Part shown: positions 11,802 to 22,700 of the stretch, one piece after another | Numbering within the stretch: position 1 is the first letter of the stretch | Layout: each line of letters begins with the position of its first letter | From: Annona cherimola | Taxonomy: Eukaryota > Streptophyta > Magnoliopsida > Magnoliales > Annonaceae | Assembly (NCBI GenBank): GCA_030490835.1 | Contig: CM059971.1 | Span: 35,884,012 to 35,948,011, forward strand | Length of the DNA: 64,000 nucleotides | Direction of reading: 5' to 3' | Translations under genes and position numbers: made by a program | The notes under the pieces: model-generated | Told to the model about the DNA's origin: nothing | Seen by the model: only the letters and a program-made list of their open reading frames with translations | Database searches by the model: none

Positions 11802-12333
11802 CCAGGTGTGATACTCAGACCCAAGTAGGGCTCATATATGTGCATTTGGCATGTAAACATAAATTATGTATGATTTGGTTGATTTATGGATGATTTTCAT
11901 GAATTGGTGAATTTTTATAATTAGGGTTATGATTAAAAATGGTGGTTAAAACTAATCATCATGGCCCAATGTGAGTCAATATGACTAAATGATCTTAATG
12001 AGAATTAGAAGATGCTAATGTGGCATAAATAATTATTTTAATTTTCATAATTTTATTAATGAAAATTAAAATGATAATTATGGAATTAAGTTGAAAAATA
12101 TAGAAAATTCATAACTTGACGCCTATAAGGCGGATTGAGATAAAATTTTAAAAACAAGCACATGAATGTGGGATTAATCTTATAGATGGATTAGATTAAA
12201 GAAAATATGATGAGATTAAGATGATAATTATTTATTTTTATCTCAAACCCAAAGGATAATTTCAAATGATCATAATTGGACATAGAAAAGTCGTATTAAG
12301 ACGAAACTTGAAACGGGTAGATAAAATTATATG

Positions 12334-13863
12334 TGTAAAATATTGAAAAAAAAATTAATTTTTGCATTTTTGCCTCTCCAGACATGTGGGCCCCACGGGA
12401 TAAGATAGGATGAGATAAGAACTCTCCTAGATAGGGTGGTTAAGATAGAATTTAATTTTGAAACAAATCTTATCTCCACGGGATAAGATATGATGAGATA
12501 AGAATTATCATAGATAAGATTTGTTAAGATAAAATCTAATTTTAAAATAAATTTTATTTTATTCCTATCTTCCTATCACTTAGAAGCTACGAGACTTCTA
12601 TAAATTAGGGTGGAGACTTGATAGATGGGGATGTTCGTAGGAAGGTTTGGGAGGTAAAGTGGCGGAAAGAGAAAATTTATTTTCTTCAAAGGCAAGTGGA
12701 AATTTATTTGAAATTGATTTTAGTTCAATGCTATGATTGTTTTTATATAATTGTTATGTATAAAGCATGTATATTATATATATTATAATTTTTAGACTAT
12801 GCTTTATATATTTAAATTTTATAATCCTAAATTATTAGGATATAAAATTTTGCAGATAAATATGTTGAAATTTTATGCTTAAAAATTATATGTATTGAGA
12901 TTTTTGATTTTTTTGATTTATGCATTTTATTGATATGCAATAAATATATGAATATTGAAATTATATGTGGGTTAATTATAATATATGTAATAATGCTCAT
13001 GTATAATATGATGTGCGTAAAATCAAATTATATAAGCCAATTTCGATATTCACGGACGTCCAGTGGAGGAAAGAAAAGAATTTCGACGAGCGTCGAAATT
13101 CGGAACGGAAGAAATTCCATCAGTTGATTGGGATCTTCCTTTTTGCAGCGAATTTATTTTTGTTGCTTTTGACAGTTTTTATATGTTTAATCATTTTAAT
13201 GCTTCTGATGTCTAGGGAATATTAGAAAAATTGATATGTGGGTCATTACAGCAATAAAGGCTAAGTAAGATAAGCCCTGATGAGCCCCACCTGCATTAAA
13301 GGCAATGACGATATGGCTTAATGTGGGCCGTTCATTCCATTTTATTGTGATTTATTCATTTGAACTCCGATTTGGGTAATCAAATAGTCTATTCCTATGT
13401 TTTTGATGCTTCTGGACTCAACGGAAGAGTTTGATTTTGCATTTGAGGCCTAATTTTTAAGATATTAAATTAAATGATTATTTTATCATTTAATTAAGTT
13501 TTAATTGGGCCATTATCTATTTTCAAATAATTTTCTACTTGCTAGTCATGTTGAGACTAACTCATTATTTTTACAGGTGTACCAAATCAAGTGGGACACT
13601 AGCGTTTTGGGATTTTCAAGAAGATTTTCAAGAATAATTATTTCTATTTATTTATTTTAAAGGCATGTATTGAGAATGATAGACTTGTAAAATTTCTTTT
13701 TCTTTATGCCTTGAGGTAATAATGGGAACATGACTAGTGGAAGTGGAATTTTGAAATTTTTATGAAATTAAAATAATTAATTTTGCCATAAATGTGTGAT
13801 TGATCTTGGAAAATTGCATTAAATACACGGCCCGGGAGCACTTTTCTGAACCGGTATGTTACA
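12334..13863 (+). repeat. 5' LTR of the inserted gypsy element
   Basis: About 1530 bp, TG...CA. It holds an 83-bp tandem duplication (units starting CCACGGGATAAGAT at 12393 and 12476). TATA-like CTATAAATTAG at about 12599 lies just after it and could start transcription. The last 20 bases (TTCTGAACCGGTATGTTACA) recur with one change at 16200-16219 as the 3' LTR remnant. Confidence 0.85.
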
Positions 13864-13865
13864 GA

Positions 13866-13876
13866 TGGTATCAGAG
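13866..13876 (+). other. Primer-binding site, initiator-Met tRNA
   Basis: TGGTATCAGAG two bases after the LTR end; complementary to the 3' end of plant initiator Met tRNA, the usual primer for gypsy and copia reverse transcription. Confidence 0.85.
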
Positions 13877-13990
13877 AAGTCACACATATAAAAAATGGCT
13901 TATTAATTATTATAATAATTTTTTAAAAAAAAAAGAATTTTGAAATGGATTTACAAATCTAACCCTATGTTTTCTTTTTGAGTCCAGAAA

Positions 13991-15094
13991 ATGGTTAGTT
14001 CGGGTGCATCGGTTTACCCTACACCTAAAAACCAAGGAAAGACTCTCCCTACTACCCATGAAAGGTTAAGTGCCCTAGAAAAACAAGTTCTAACCTGGAG
14101 AAAGGAATCCTATTTACAGTACCAAGCCCTAAATAAAAAGCTGGATAGGATTCTAGAGGCTGTGGATGCTGCCACCCCACCTATACCTGTTAAATCTCAG
14201 GTTAGAAATCTAAACAGGGAGAAGGGTAAGAAACCAGTAACCCAATTAATGACTGACCCAGAAATTGAGCTAGATAATGAAACCTTGGCTGATAAAAGTA
14301 AAAGGCTGCGTACCCAAAAACCCATAGAGGATGAGAAGCCTAAGAAAAGAAAAGCTGAAACTCAAGCTGTACTTACATCTAAGAAGGCTGTACCCCTACC
14401 TCGGATGGCTGGAACCCTAAAACAGGATAGTCCTTCAACTTTAAGGAAACCTTCAATACGGACTAAGGTTGCTGTTACAAAGCCTAAGATAACACCTATT
14501 AACATACCCAATGCCATGGATGAGTTCAAAGCTGCTAATGTACCCAAAGCTAAGGATGTGCCCAAAGCTATGGATGAGTTTGAAGCTGCTAATGTACCCA
14601 AGGCTGTGGATGAGCTCAAGGCAGTGGATGTACCCAAGGCTGTGGATGTGCCCAAAGAGGTGGATGTACCTAAGGCTGTTGATATACCTAAGGCTATGGG
14701 TGAGCTCCTTGCTATACCCAAGCTAAAGGTAACGGTTGAATCTAGTCCAAAGCTGCAGAAGGAAGTTTTCCCTGTTCAAGGACCCAACCCAGATCCTGTC
14801 TATACTGAGGTAGAGACCCAGGAAGTACCTTCTCCGTCTACTCACAAGTTACCCTCTATGCGGCCACAGGGTCAAGACGTGCAGACTAGAGTCGAGTCTA
14901 AGGAAGCCTACGCCAGAAAGGAACAAAGGACTTTTTATAACCAACGACCCATTTTAACTGAGTTAGTGTGTTATTTTTGTGGTACCAATGGACATACAGC
15001 AAAGGCATGTCCATATGGTAACCGAGTTTATTTTCTGTGTCATTCCTCTGACCACCTCAAGGAAAATTGTCCTTTTAGCAAATATGCAAATTAG
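13991..15094 (+). CDS. Extra ORF before gag: coiled-coil / repeat / zinc-knuckle protein (367 aa)
   Basis: Intact ORF from the first ATG after the PBS. Residues 25-55 look coiled-coil (LSALEKQVLTW...LNKKLDRILEAVD); 60-170 are basic and low-complexity; 175-245 is a tandem repeat with VPKA(V/M/K)D(E/V) units about every 5-9 residues. Near the C-terminus is a zinc knuckle C327-x2-C330-x4-H335-x4-C340, then a second one whose first Cys is replaced (Y347, C350, H355, C360). The usual Retrotrans_gag domain is not here but in the next ORF, 87 bp downstream. A nucleic-acid-binding role in the particle is inferred from the knuckle. Alternatively it is a duplicated and rearranged gag C-terminus. It has no stop codons although the element is deleted, suggesting that the damage is fairly recent. 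Confidence 0.75.
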   Translation: MVSSGASVYPTPKNQGKTLPTTHERLSALEKQVLTWRKESYLQYQALNKKLDRILEAVDAATPPIPVKSQVRNLNREKGKKPVTQLMTDPEIELDNETLADKSKRLRTQKPIEDEKPKKRKAETQAVLTSKKAVPLPRMAGTLKQDSPSTLRKPSIRTKVAVTKPKITPINIPNAMDEFKAANVPKAKDVPKAMDEFEAANVPKAVDELKAVDVPKAVDVPKEVDVPKAVDIPKAMGELLAIPKLKVTVESSPKLQKEVFPVQGPNPDPVYTEVETQEVPSPSTHKLPSMRPQGQDVQTRVESKEAYARKEQRTFYNQRPILTELVCYFCGTNGHTAKACPYGNRVYFLCHSSDHLKENCPFSKYAN

Positions 15095-15181
15095 GTTGTA
15101 ACATTTTTTTTAATAAAAGTTACGATTATTCCTGTTTGCTTAAGAATATTTATTGAGACCATATTTCTCTTCTATGCCAGA

Positions 15182-16075
15182 ATGAAAAGTAATTCTGATG
15201 ATCTGAATGCCCAAACTGGTCACCCAGAGCAATATCCTATTAAAAAGCCGCGAAAGAAACAAGCTAAGGACCAACCAGAAGCTGAGCCTAGAAAAAGGCC
15301 CAGTAGAAGGAAGGATAAAGCTCTAGTTGAATCTCCGATCAGAACTAACATGCTTGAGCAGCGTCTGAATGAACAAGAGAAAACCTTTGCAGTGTTTCAG
15401 ACAGAGGCTTTTCGTCAGTGGGAACGGATGCAAGCACAGCTAGAACAGATTGTTCAACAGCAATCATCAGTAGTGCTAAGAAACCAAGAGCACCGTCACC
15501 ACGGGCATGATGAACATCAGTCGAATGCTAGTATGCATGAGAGTCAGAGAGAAGGGCCAGATCAAAACCCTGATGCTCGGGTTTTAGAAGAAAAATCAGA
15601 ATTTGGTAGGCATGAAGAAGTGGAGGTCTCGAACCAGACAAACAGAGGAGCTAGTGATAAAGCTCAAGGAACAGTTGTAGAAAGTCTGAGTATTGCAACC
15701 ACGGGTTGTCCCGAACAGCGAGAAATGGATCGGCGAGATGCTGATGCATTCCATCGTCAAAAACCCCCATCCTTTGCCGGTGGTGATTGTTTAGCTGCCG
15801 AGCATTGGATCAAGGCGATGGAAAAGATTTTCGACTTTCTGGGTTGTGATGACCGACAGAAAGTTTTATTTGCTCCGTTCAAACTAAGTGGAGAGGCCTA
15901 TCGATGGTGGAAGACACAACAACGTGTCTTCAACAGTAGAAAAGAAAATATAACTTGGGATAAATTTAAGGAATCCTTTTTCGCCAAATTCTTTCCATCT
16001 TCTGTTAAAATTTCAAAGGCCCGAGAGTTTGCTGAATTGAAGCAAGGCACTATGACGGTGGCACAATGGAAATAA
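15182..16075 (+). CDS. Ty3/gypsy Gag, N-terminal part with Retrotrans_gag domain, truncated
   Basis: 297 codons are open. Residues 1-65 are basic; 70-100 form a Gln-rich coiled coil (QRLNEQEKTFAVFQ); from about 195 the Retrotrans_gag domain is clear: FHRQKPPSFAGG, AAEHWIKAMEKIFDFLGC, DRQKVLFAPFKLSGEAYRWW, WDKFKESFFAKFFP, and AREFAELKQGTMTVAQW. Gag forms the virus-like particle that packages the element RNA. The frame is cut at the deletion breakpoint, right where the domain normally continues with a YxxxFxxLxRF motif, so the following zinc knuckle and all of pol are missing. Its stop codon comes from joined filler DNA. Confidence 0.85.
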   Translation: MKSNSDDLNAQTGHPEQYPIKKPRKKQAKDQPEAEPRKRPSRRKDKALVESPIRTNMLEQRLNEQEKTFAVFQTEAFRQWERMQAQLEQIVQQQSSVVLRNQEHRHHGHDEHQSNASMHESQREGPDQNPDARVLEEKSEFGRHEEVEVSNQTNRGASDKAQGTVVESLSIATTGCPEQREMDRRDADAFHRQKPPSFAGGDCLAAEHWIKAMEKIFDFLGCDDRQKVLFAPFKLSGEAYRWWKTQQRVFNSRKENITWDKFKESFFAKFFPSSVKISKAREFAELKQGTMTVAQWK

Positions 16076-16199
16076 ACCGTCATAGTGTAATCAAATAGTC
16101 TATGGAAGGTCATGCGATAGGGCAATTCTCTTCAATTTAATAGTTTGCTTAACGCTATGGAAGGTCATGCTCTATGGCACAATGGAAATAAAATCGGAG
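16076..16199 (+). other. Deletion junction with templated filler DNA
   Basis: Between truncated gag and the 3' LTR remnant lies about 120 bp made of short copies of nearby DNA: 16076-16087 is an inverted copy of 16048-16059; 16087-16103 copies 13375-13391 of the LTR (GTAATCAAATAGTCTAT); TGCTTAACGCTATGGAAGG at 16146 copies 16223 in the flank; TGGCACAATGGAAATAAA occurs at 16059 and again at 16175; CTATGGAAGGTCATGC occurs at 16099 and 16155. This pattern is typical of error-prone end joining with template switching. Confidence 0.8.
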
Positions 16200-19100
16200 T
16201 TCTGGACCGGTATGTTACAATATGCTTAACGCTATGGAAGGGTTGGATTAAGCTAATTACCATGGGAATATGCTTAATCAGAAAAAGGCGAGTAGTTTTG
16301 ACTTTGTGCACCCTAAAGTACCATAGAATTTATGTAAAAGCAAAGGGATTAAATACATTGCTTAATGGCACAAATGAGATGTCAAAATGAGGCAATTTCA
16401 AGTGGATTTTATGAATTACCTAAAATGATAAAATTCATGAAAAATCAAGAGTTTAAATGCTTAGTTTAAATGGCTAAGGGAGTAGCCATGGGAGGCCACA
16501 TATGTGGCATGAAGAGGGGACGAAATGATTTTTTTGATTATTCAAAAATGCAAAGTTTGTATCTAATTAACCTAGATAGCTAGGGTGAGTAATGGACATT
16601 AAATTAGGTTGAATTTTATGGCAAAAAAATCCCATAAGACCCATGACATGTGGATGTCTCCGAGGGGACAACTGTATGGGCTAGATTTAGCTCAAATTTG
16701 ATGATTTTTCTTATATGATTATTATGTATTTTACTTGGGTGATAATTGGCCAACACATTAAGGGATAAGAGGGCATTAATTTATCCTCAAATGATGTGGC
16801 AAATGTCGGCCTCAAAAATCAAAAATGATGTATATGATGGGAGCACATGGGACGTCCATATGGGTATATTTTTGGCATTTAAAAATTATAAAAAAAGAAA
16901 TTCAAGAGATTTCTTGGGCATCAAAAAAGGAGTCAAATAAAAGGAGAAAAGGGACAGCAAGGCAAGGGCTGGTCGTTCAAGCCAAGGAAGAGAGAAAGAG
17001 AGAGAGAAAAGGAGAGAAAATTGTCTTCACAAAGGGGCAGCAGCTAGGGTCGTCCCAAGCAGGCCAAGCAAGGAGGAAAATGAAGAACAAAGGAAGGGAA
17101 AAAGGATTCAGTGAGGCTTACCCATGTTCATGTTTAATTTAGGTGAGTATTATGCGTTTTTAATTCATATACGCTAACCTAAATCATGTTTGGTTAATGA
17201 TTAATGTAAAGATGGTTATAAATATTAAATTTGTGGGTAATATCTCCTTGAATGCTTGATGAATGATTAAGCAAACTAAACCCTCATATAGATTATGTGT
17301 CAATATTTATAAGGGTAACATGAATCTCATGGATATATTTATATGTATTGAATCTGGAATAGGAAAGAAAAATATGAATGAAATAGTAAATGAATGAGTT
17401 TTAATATGAACATTTGTTTGAGAACTCATGATTGGGTGATTAAGGAACGAACCAATTTTCAGCTCAAAAGGATAAGCAGGTTGTAAATTAAAAGTCCAGG
17501 AAAATCAACCTGGACAGGGTTGAACAAGTGTCAGGATCGGCTACACGAAATGATTTTTAATAATTTTTATGCAAGAAATTTTGAGCTAAAAATTTTATAT
17601 GATATGGAGTGCATGCTAAATAACACTTGACCAAAATAAAAATTGGTTTCTGAAAGGTATAAATATACCTAATAACTAATGTTATTTGAATTGTCTGAAA
17701 ATTGATGTTGCTGTCCAGTAGAGTAAAAATACCAAAATAAATATAAATACTTCATATGTTGTCCTGAAAATATTTATTTTGGTTAAGTCATGTAGTTATT
17801 AAGGTATTATAGAAATTTCAGATTTAAATTCCTTGATTTGATTATGATTCGAAAATTAGAGAGATCAGTATGTCCGATTTCAGAATTATGGACAGATTGA
17901 AGAATAAATTAAAATAAATGTTAAATTTCAGATTTTTTGGATGAAAATTAACTTACAATAGGAGATAAATAAATATTATAAGTTATTATGAGGGTTTAAC
18001 CTATTAGAAGTATATTTTAAAAGGAATAGGTGTTATGGAAGTACAACTTATATCAATGTGAGAATTGGAAAATGAACACTCAACTTGAAAGGCAAGTTGG
18101 TTAAGTTAGTTTAACATAAATTCAAATGGATTTATCTAGGTTGAAAAACCCTAAGAGATGCAAGCATTTAAATTTGATACATATAAATGTCTAGGCAAAG
18201 GCAAGGAAAGGTATGGAGAAAGGGATTAAAGTTATCTCAGGTAAGCAAGCGAACCTTCCAAAATATTGATTTTTTCTTATATGTCGAAGTGTTGAATACA
18301 TTTATGATTGATGTTTTATGAATTTCTTACAAATGGGCAAGCACAAGTTTTGAAAATGATGGCTTTAATGAAAAGTCACACGTTTTGAAAAGGATGACTT
18401 TAATGAAAGGTCCCAAGGATTGCTTCATGAGAAGTAAACAACACTTTTTAAATAATTATTTTATTACAAGTGTTGCAAGGACTAGGAATGATTTATGTTG
18501 ATGATTTTAAGAATTTGCTTCCAAGTAAGCAAGTTCTTCATGATGTTATTTTTAAAAGGGTTTTAAAAGGAAAAGGGATTTTAGACTCTTTTCACAAAGA
18601 AATACTTCTAAACGAGTTAAGTTTACTCCTACGAGATTTTTGTAATAAACAACTATGATTATGAAAGATAAACAATAACAGATTTGGCTTATAGGAATAA
18701 ATTGATTTCTTCATGCTAGACCACTTAAACGTAAGCACTGATTTGGACATGGTCCATCAGTTTAAAATGATATTAGAAAAGTTTTGATTTCCTTTAGATA
18801 AAAAAATATGTTGAGAATGTCTTGAAAAATATTTATATGGAGATTATTAAAAAGGGATTTAAGGATGACCAACCCGATAAGTTGATTTCATAAAATAGTT
18901 TGATTTCGGGTTGCTAGAATGGTATGTAAAAGGCTATGCAAGCTCCTCTTTATGTAAAAATGGCAAGATGAATATGTGGACAAGGATTTGATATCAGGGT
19001 GGTTGAGAAGGGAATGATACAATTGCATAACCGTGGTAAGCAAAAGGCCGAGAAATAGAAACCAAGAAAATGCTAGAAAAATACGTGGTTTATTATTAAA

Positions 19101-19289
19101 AATTCAAAAGCTTTGAAGTTTCTTTATCATAAGGATTTTAAGAACTATTGTTTTCTCAAGCATTGCAAATGCTTATCAAAACGTCTTCTTCAAAATATTT
19201 TTAAAAGAATTTAAGAAAGGTCATTCTAAAACTAGATTTCAAATGATAACTTGTTTAAAGTGGGTGTGCTCACTTTACAAGTTGACACA

Positions 19290-19425
19290 GACTATGGTCC
19301 ATAATGTTCTTTTTTCAAAAAAAAAAGACACAGACTACGGTCTGTGATGTTTTTCAAGATGGTTTAAAATGACACGGGTTGCGGTTTGTGATATTTTAAA
19401 CTACACGGACTGCGGTCTGTGATGT
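19290..19425 (+). repeat. Dyad repeats with CACAGAC...GTCTGTG arms in the 5' giant LTR
   Basis: Four related units: about 19295 (decayed: ACAGACTATGGTCCATAATG), 19329-19346 (CACAGACTACGGTCTGTG, perfect 7-bp stem), about 19373 (CACGGGTTGCGGTTTGTG) and 19404-19421 (CACGGACTGCGGTCTGTG), each followed by ATGTT or ATATT. The matching units in the 3' LTR lie at about 48390-48531, where Sirevirus S1 landed in the last one. Confidence 0.75.
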
Positions 19426-19910
19426 TTTATGAGATCACGCTAGCATAATGAACATTAATAATGATGATGTATGATGCACCAATACAAGAAATATGTTGGT
19501 TATAGAACATGGTCGGAGATTGACCGGGCCAAATCTACATATGGCCAAGTTGTTAAGGGATGACAGGAGGCCAGAGGTGCCCTCCCTGAGATGGCAGAAG
19601 ATGAAGGAACAGCCTCCTGGCTAGTGTGCTGTTAATGATGATTCTTTTCCAAAAGGTAGAATGGTCACTTGCTAAGTGTCACTACTGGATGGGGAAAAAT
19701 GCATTTGCATATATTTTGCTTTTGAAAAATTCAAAAATTGGGACATAAAAGCATTTTTACAAAAAGTTATCCTAAATAGGATTTTATGAGCAATTATGAA
19801 CATGTTACCCTAAAAATCGGGTATTTTAGACAAAAAGTGTAAATAATAAGGATGAAAGGAAATGTTTTCTATGCAAATACTTTTAAGAAAATGGATTATG
19901 TGTTTTATAC

Positions 19911-20565
19911 CTTGTTTACTATAAACAAGCCCCAAGATGGGGATTATAAAAAAGAATTTATGTCATGTTTGCTATAAACAAACCCTAAGATGGGGATTAC
20001 AAAAATGGTTGATGTGAAAAATATTTTTTGACATACAAATGTCCATTGTCTATATGCTTATGCGATAAATGTTTTAGGACATATAAATGTCTGTTGCTGA
20101 CAAGGTTTATGTGGAAAAAGTTTGGACATAAGAATGTCCGTTTCCAAAAGAGTTTATGTGGAATAGTATTTTTAGACATAAGAATGTCTACTGCCAAAAG
20201 TATTTATAAGAAAAATATTTTAGGACATATAAATGTCTACTGCCAAAGAAAGTTTATGTTAAAAATCTTTCGGGACATCAAATGTCCCTTGGCTAAAGGA
20301 ATTTATAATGAAAAATGTTTTGGACGTAAAAACGTCCATTGACGAAAGAAGATTTTATGTAAATGTCTTGGAACATTATAAATGTTCACACAAGACCAAT
20401 AAAAATTACTTAAAGAGGGTAAGAAGCATTGTTTTGCCTTAACAAGCCCAGATGCGACTTGTAATTGATTTTAAGAATGGATGTCTATGAAAATGTTCTA
20501 GCACATAAATTTGTCCTCATGAACAAAAGATTATATGAAAATGTATTATGACATACAAATGTCCT
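19911..20565 (+). repeat. Array of about 49-bp units, each with a hairpin-forming dyad (5' giant LTR)
   Basis: Dyads start at about 20030, 20078, 20124, 20173, 20222, 20272, 20321 and 20371, then 20500 and 20549. Examples: GGACATAAGAATGTCC (20124), TAGACATAAGAATGTCTA (20173), GGGACATCAAATGTCCC (20272), TGGACGTAAAAACGTCCA (20321), GAACATTATAAATGTTC (20371). The stem bases differ between units but stay complementary. Before them lie CTTGTTTACTATAAACAAG (19911) and CCCCAAGATGGGG (19930). Between dyads the spacer resembles GCCAAAAGxxTTTATGTG. Confidence 0.85.
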
Positions 20566-21184
20566 CATGAAAAAAAACTGTTGAAGATGTTTATGGGAAT
20601 GTTTTAAAGGAAAGTCTTGCCCCAAAATGCTTGCTTACTGAGTTATCACTCATATTTATTTTCTCAAACCTTAGACAGATATCGAGAAGTTCAAGTGGTC
20701 GTGGACCTGAGTAATTAAGGAAATGTAAGAGATGATATGCGAATGTGGGCTAAAATGATTAGTTATGACGTGTGAGATGATATACCTTAATGTTTTAAGT
20801 TGATGTATGTGAACTTATTTAAGTTCTAAGTTTTATGTTAACTAATGGTTGAACGAATGTGTACAAGCATGAATGTTGAATAATTAAATATATATATATG
20901 TATGTAATAAAAATGTCATAATTAGGTCAAGAGGACCTTTAATGTAAAAGAGTAAGTCGAAATATCATGAATGATATGTGCAATTGATTACAAGTGTATC
21001 ATTGCTTATGATATGAATGAAATGATGATGGATAAAAAGAATGAAACAAAAAAAAATTGGACGAGATCTAATTAAGAACCCGTCGCGTGATCAGTTGAAC
21101 AATTTTAATTCACATTTACCAATCGATAAGATTTTGGAGTAAGGCTTAGGATATGACGTCTCGGGTTGATGGCGCCTCAAAATT

Positions 21185-21196
21185 TGGTATCAAAGT
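21185..21196 (+). other. Primer-binding site of the giant-LTR element
   Basis: TGGTATCAAAGT five bases after the LTR end, an initiator-Met-type site with changes from TGGTATCAGAGC. Confidence 0.65.
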
Positions 21197-21199
21197 CAG

Positions 21200-22170
21200 G
21201 TTTGGTAAATAGCCGTGGGAAGTAAAGACTTGATATCACAAAGATGATATCTTAACAAGGATTGCTTGATAGACGTAGAGGAAAGAATAGAAAACGATGA
21301 AAGAGTTAGATTGAAATTACATGACATATACAATATGCATTGTCTTTTATTGTGTCTAATTATGATGCAATGATATGATTATTTAAAGAAATGTAGCTGG
21401 TTTGCTATTTTCACAATGTAGATAATGTATAAAGGAAGAATGACAAAGGGATCAAATGAGATTAAAAAGGTGGTAAGAGGAAGATGAGAAAAGACAAAGG
21501 ATAGAAGGGAATATGAATAGATGATGGGTCGAATAAGGCGACCCTACATCTATACCCCCATACTTGAGGTTTACCACACCTTACTTAATATAGTACAAAA
21601 TTGTGTTACACTTTACCTATGTTTAAGGTGCAATGCTATAAAGCCATATGGGCGGCACCTAGGTACTGACTCTTTAATGATTGTTGGTTTAAAGTTTAAG
21701 TTTATGATAAAATGACAAGTTATGTAAATATAATCTGTATATGTAAGGAAAAACAACCTTACACCATGAAAAGCGAAGATATAAATGAGAAATGTAGAAA
21801 AAAAGGAGTTTTCTTTTCATCCTTTTGATTTCTAAATGAATGTATGATGTTCGATGTTATGAAAATATAAGTGCATTTGATTTTATTCAGATGCTAAGTG
21901 TATATGAAAAAGGGAAGGTCATTGACCTTTCTAGTTAATATAACTGACTATGTATGATATGAATTGTTTTATGATAAGAGATTATCATATTAATATAATT
22001 TTACATGTTGCTTTTTACAACATGTCTATCACCTTAAATCTTGAACAAGGGAAAGGCAGTTGCAAATGATGAATCTATGAGTCAACAGGGAATCAGAGAA
22101 ACCAATAGCAAATCTAAGCGACCAGGGCAGAGAGGATAAGTAAGTCCAAGAACTCGTCAACGACGGGCCA
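21200..22170 (+). other. Untranslated leader of the giant-LTR element
   Basis: About 1 kb between PBS and the first recognisable gag codons. No domain or clear RNA structure was seen; a short frame at 21521-21715 has no motif. The first gag-like start could be near 22022, but the frame there is broken. Confidence 0.4.
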
Positions 22171-22174
22171 CTAT

Positions 22175-22352
22175 AAACCCCGAGTCAAAGGTTGAAGGTG
22201 CTACCACTATAGGTAACATTTCATTGGTAGAAAAAATGGAGGAAAAGATAACCGCAGCTGTAAAAGAAGCCGTGCAGCAGGCCACTCGAGATTGGGCGAC
22301 CCAAGCAACAGAAGTAATACAAGGTCTTTGGGAAAAATACCCAACGGACCAA
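22175..22352 (+). pseudogene. gag of the giant-LTR element, part 1
   Basis: In plus-strand frame it reads SLVEKMEEKITAAVKEAVQQ, then ATQATEVIQGLWEKYPTDQ, a coiled-coil-like Gag N-terminus. It is interrupted at 22352 by a solo LTR; removing 22353-40635 and one ACCAA joins the frame to LEEGRKDGPVHY on the other side. Supports the nested structure. Confidence 0.65.
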
Positions 22353-22700
22353 TGTGACGCCCCAAACCCGAGTGTCACATCCTGAGCCTTACCTCGGGAT
22401 CGTTATTGATTGGTAAACGTGATCAGGATTGTTGCCCTGTCACACAACGGGTTTTAATGGATATTTATCCAATTAAATATGTTTTCTTAGGTATTTATTT
22501 CCTTCTATTTTTCATGTCATGCATATTTAGGTCATTTTCACCCAATAATTTCATAATTAATCATGATATTCATGATATATTTTAAACTTTCTCATAAATC
22601 AGATGTCACAGCATGTATCATCCATAAATGTCAACACAGAAACATCAAATCATTTTATAACCATCCAACATAATTTTTTTTACAATCAAAAACTTATAAT

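Larger units (their letters stand above)
12334..16219 (+). mobile_element. Internally deleted Ty3/gypsy element inserted in the 5' giant LTR
   Basis: Begins TGTAAAATATTG and ends GGTATGTTACA, flanked by ATATG on both sides (12329-12333, 16220-16224); removing it restores the giant LTR exactly as in its other copy. It consists of a complete 5' LTR, PBS, two intact ORFs, a scrambled deletion junction and only about 20 bp of its 3' LTR. All of pol and nearly all the 3' LTR are gone, so it cannot move itself. Confidence 0.9.
11807..21179 (+). repeat. 5' LTR of the giant-LTR element (interrupted at 12334-16224)
   Basis: Starts TGTGATACTCAGACCC and ends GATGGCGCCTCA just before the PBS. It aligns along its length with 44783-48531 plus 59694-61446. 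The segment 11807-12333 matches 44783-45305; 16220-19425 matches 45301-48531; the rest matches the DNA beyond Sirevirus S1. It holds the dyad repeats described at 19290-19425 and 19911-20565. Apparent open frames within it (for example 16145-16390, 16825-17142, 20028-20342) are repetitive and non-coding. Confidence 0.9.

Noticed and set aside
14362..14721. Minus-strand open frame with Ala-Leu-Gly-Thr repeats
   Set aside because: Shadow of the VPKAVD repeat in the plus-strand ORF at 13991-15094.
20030..20565. Regularly spaced short repeats that look superficially like a CRISPR array
   Set aside because: Each unit is a dyad whose sequence varies, spacers are not unique, and the array lies within a plant LTR present twice in the window.
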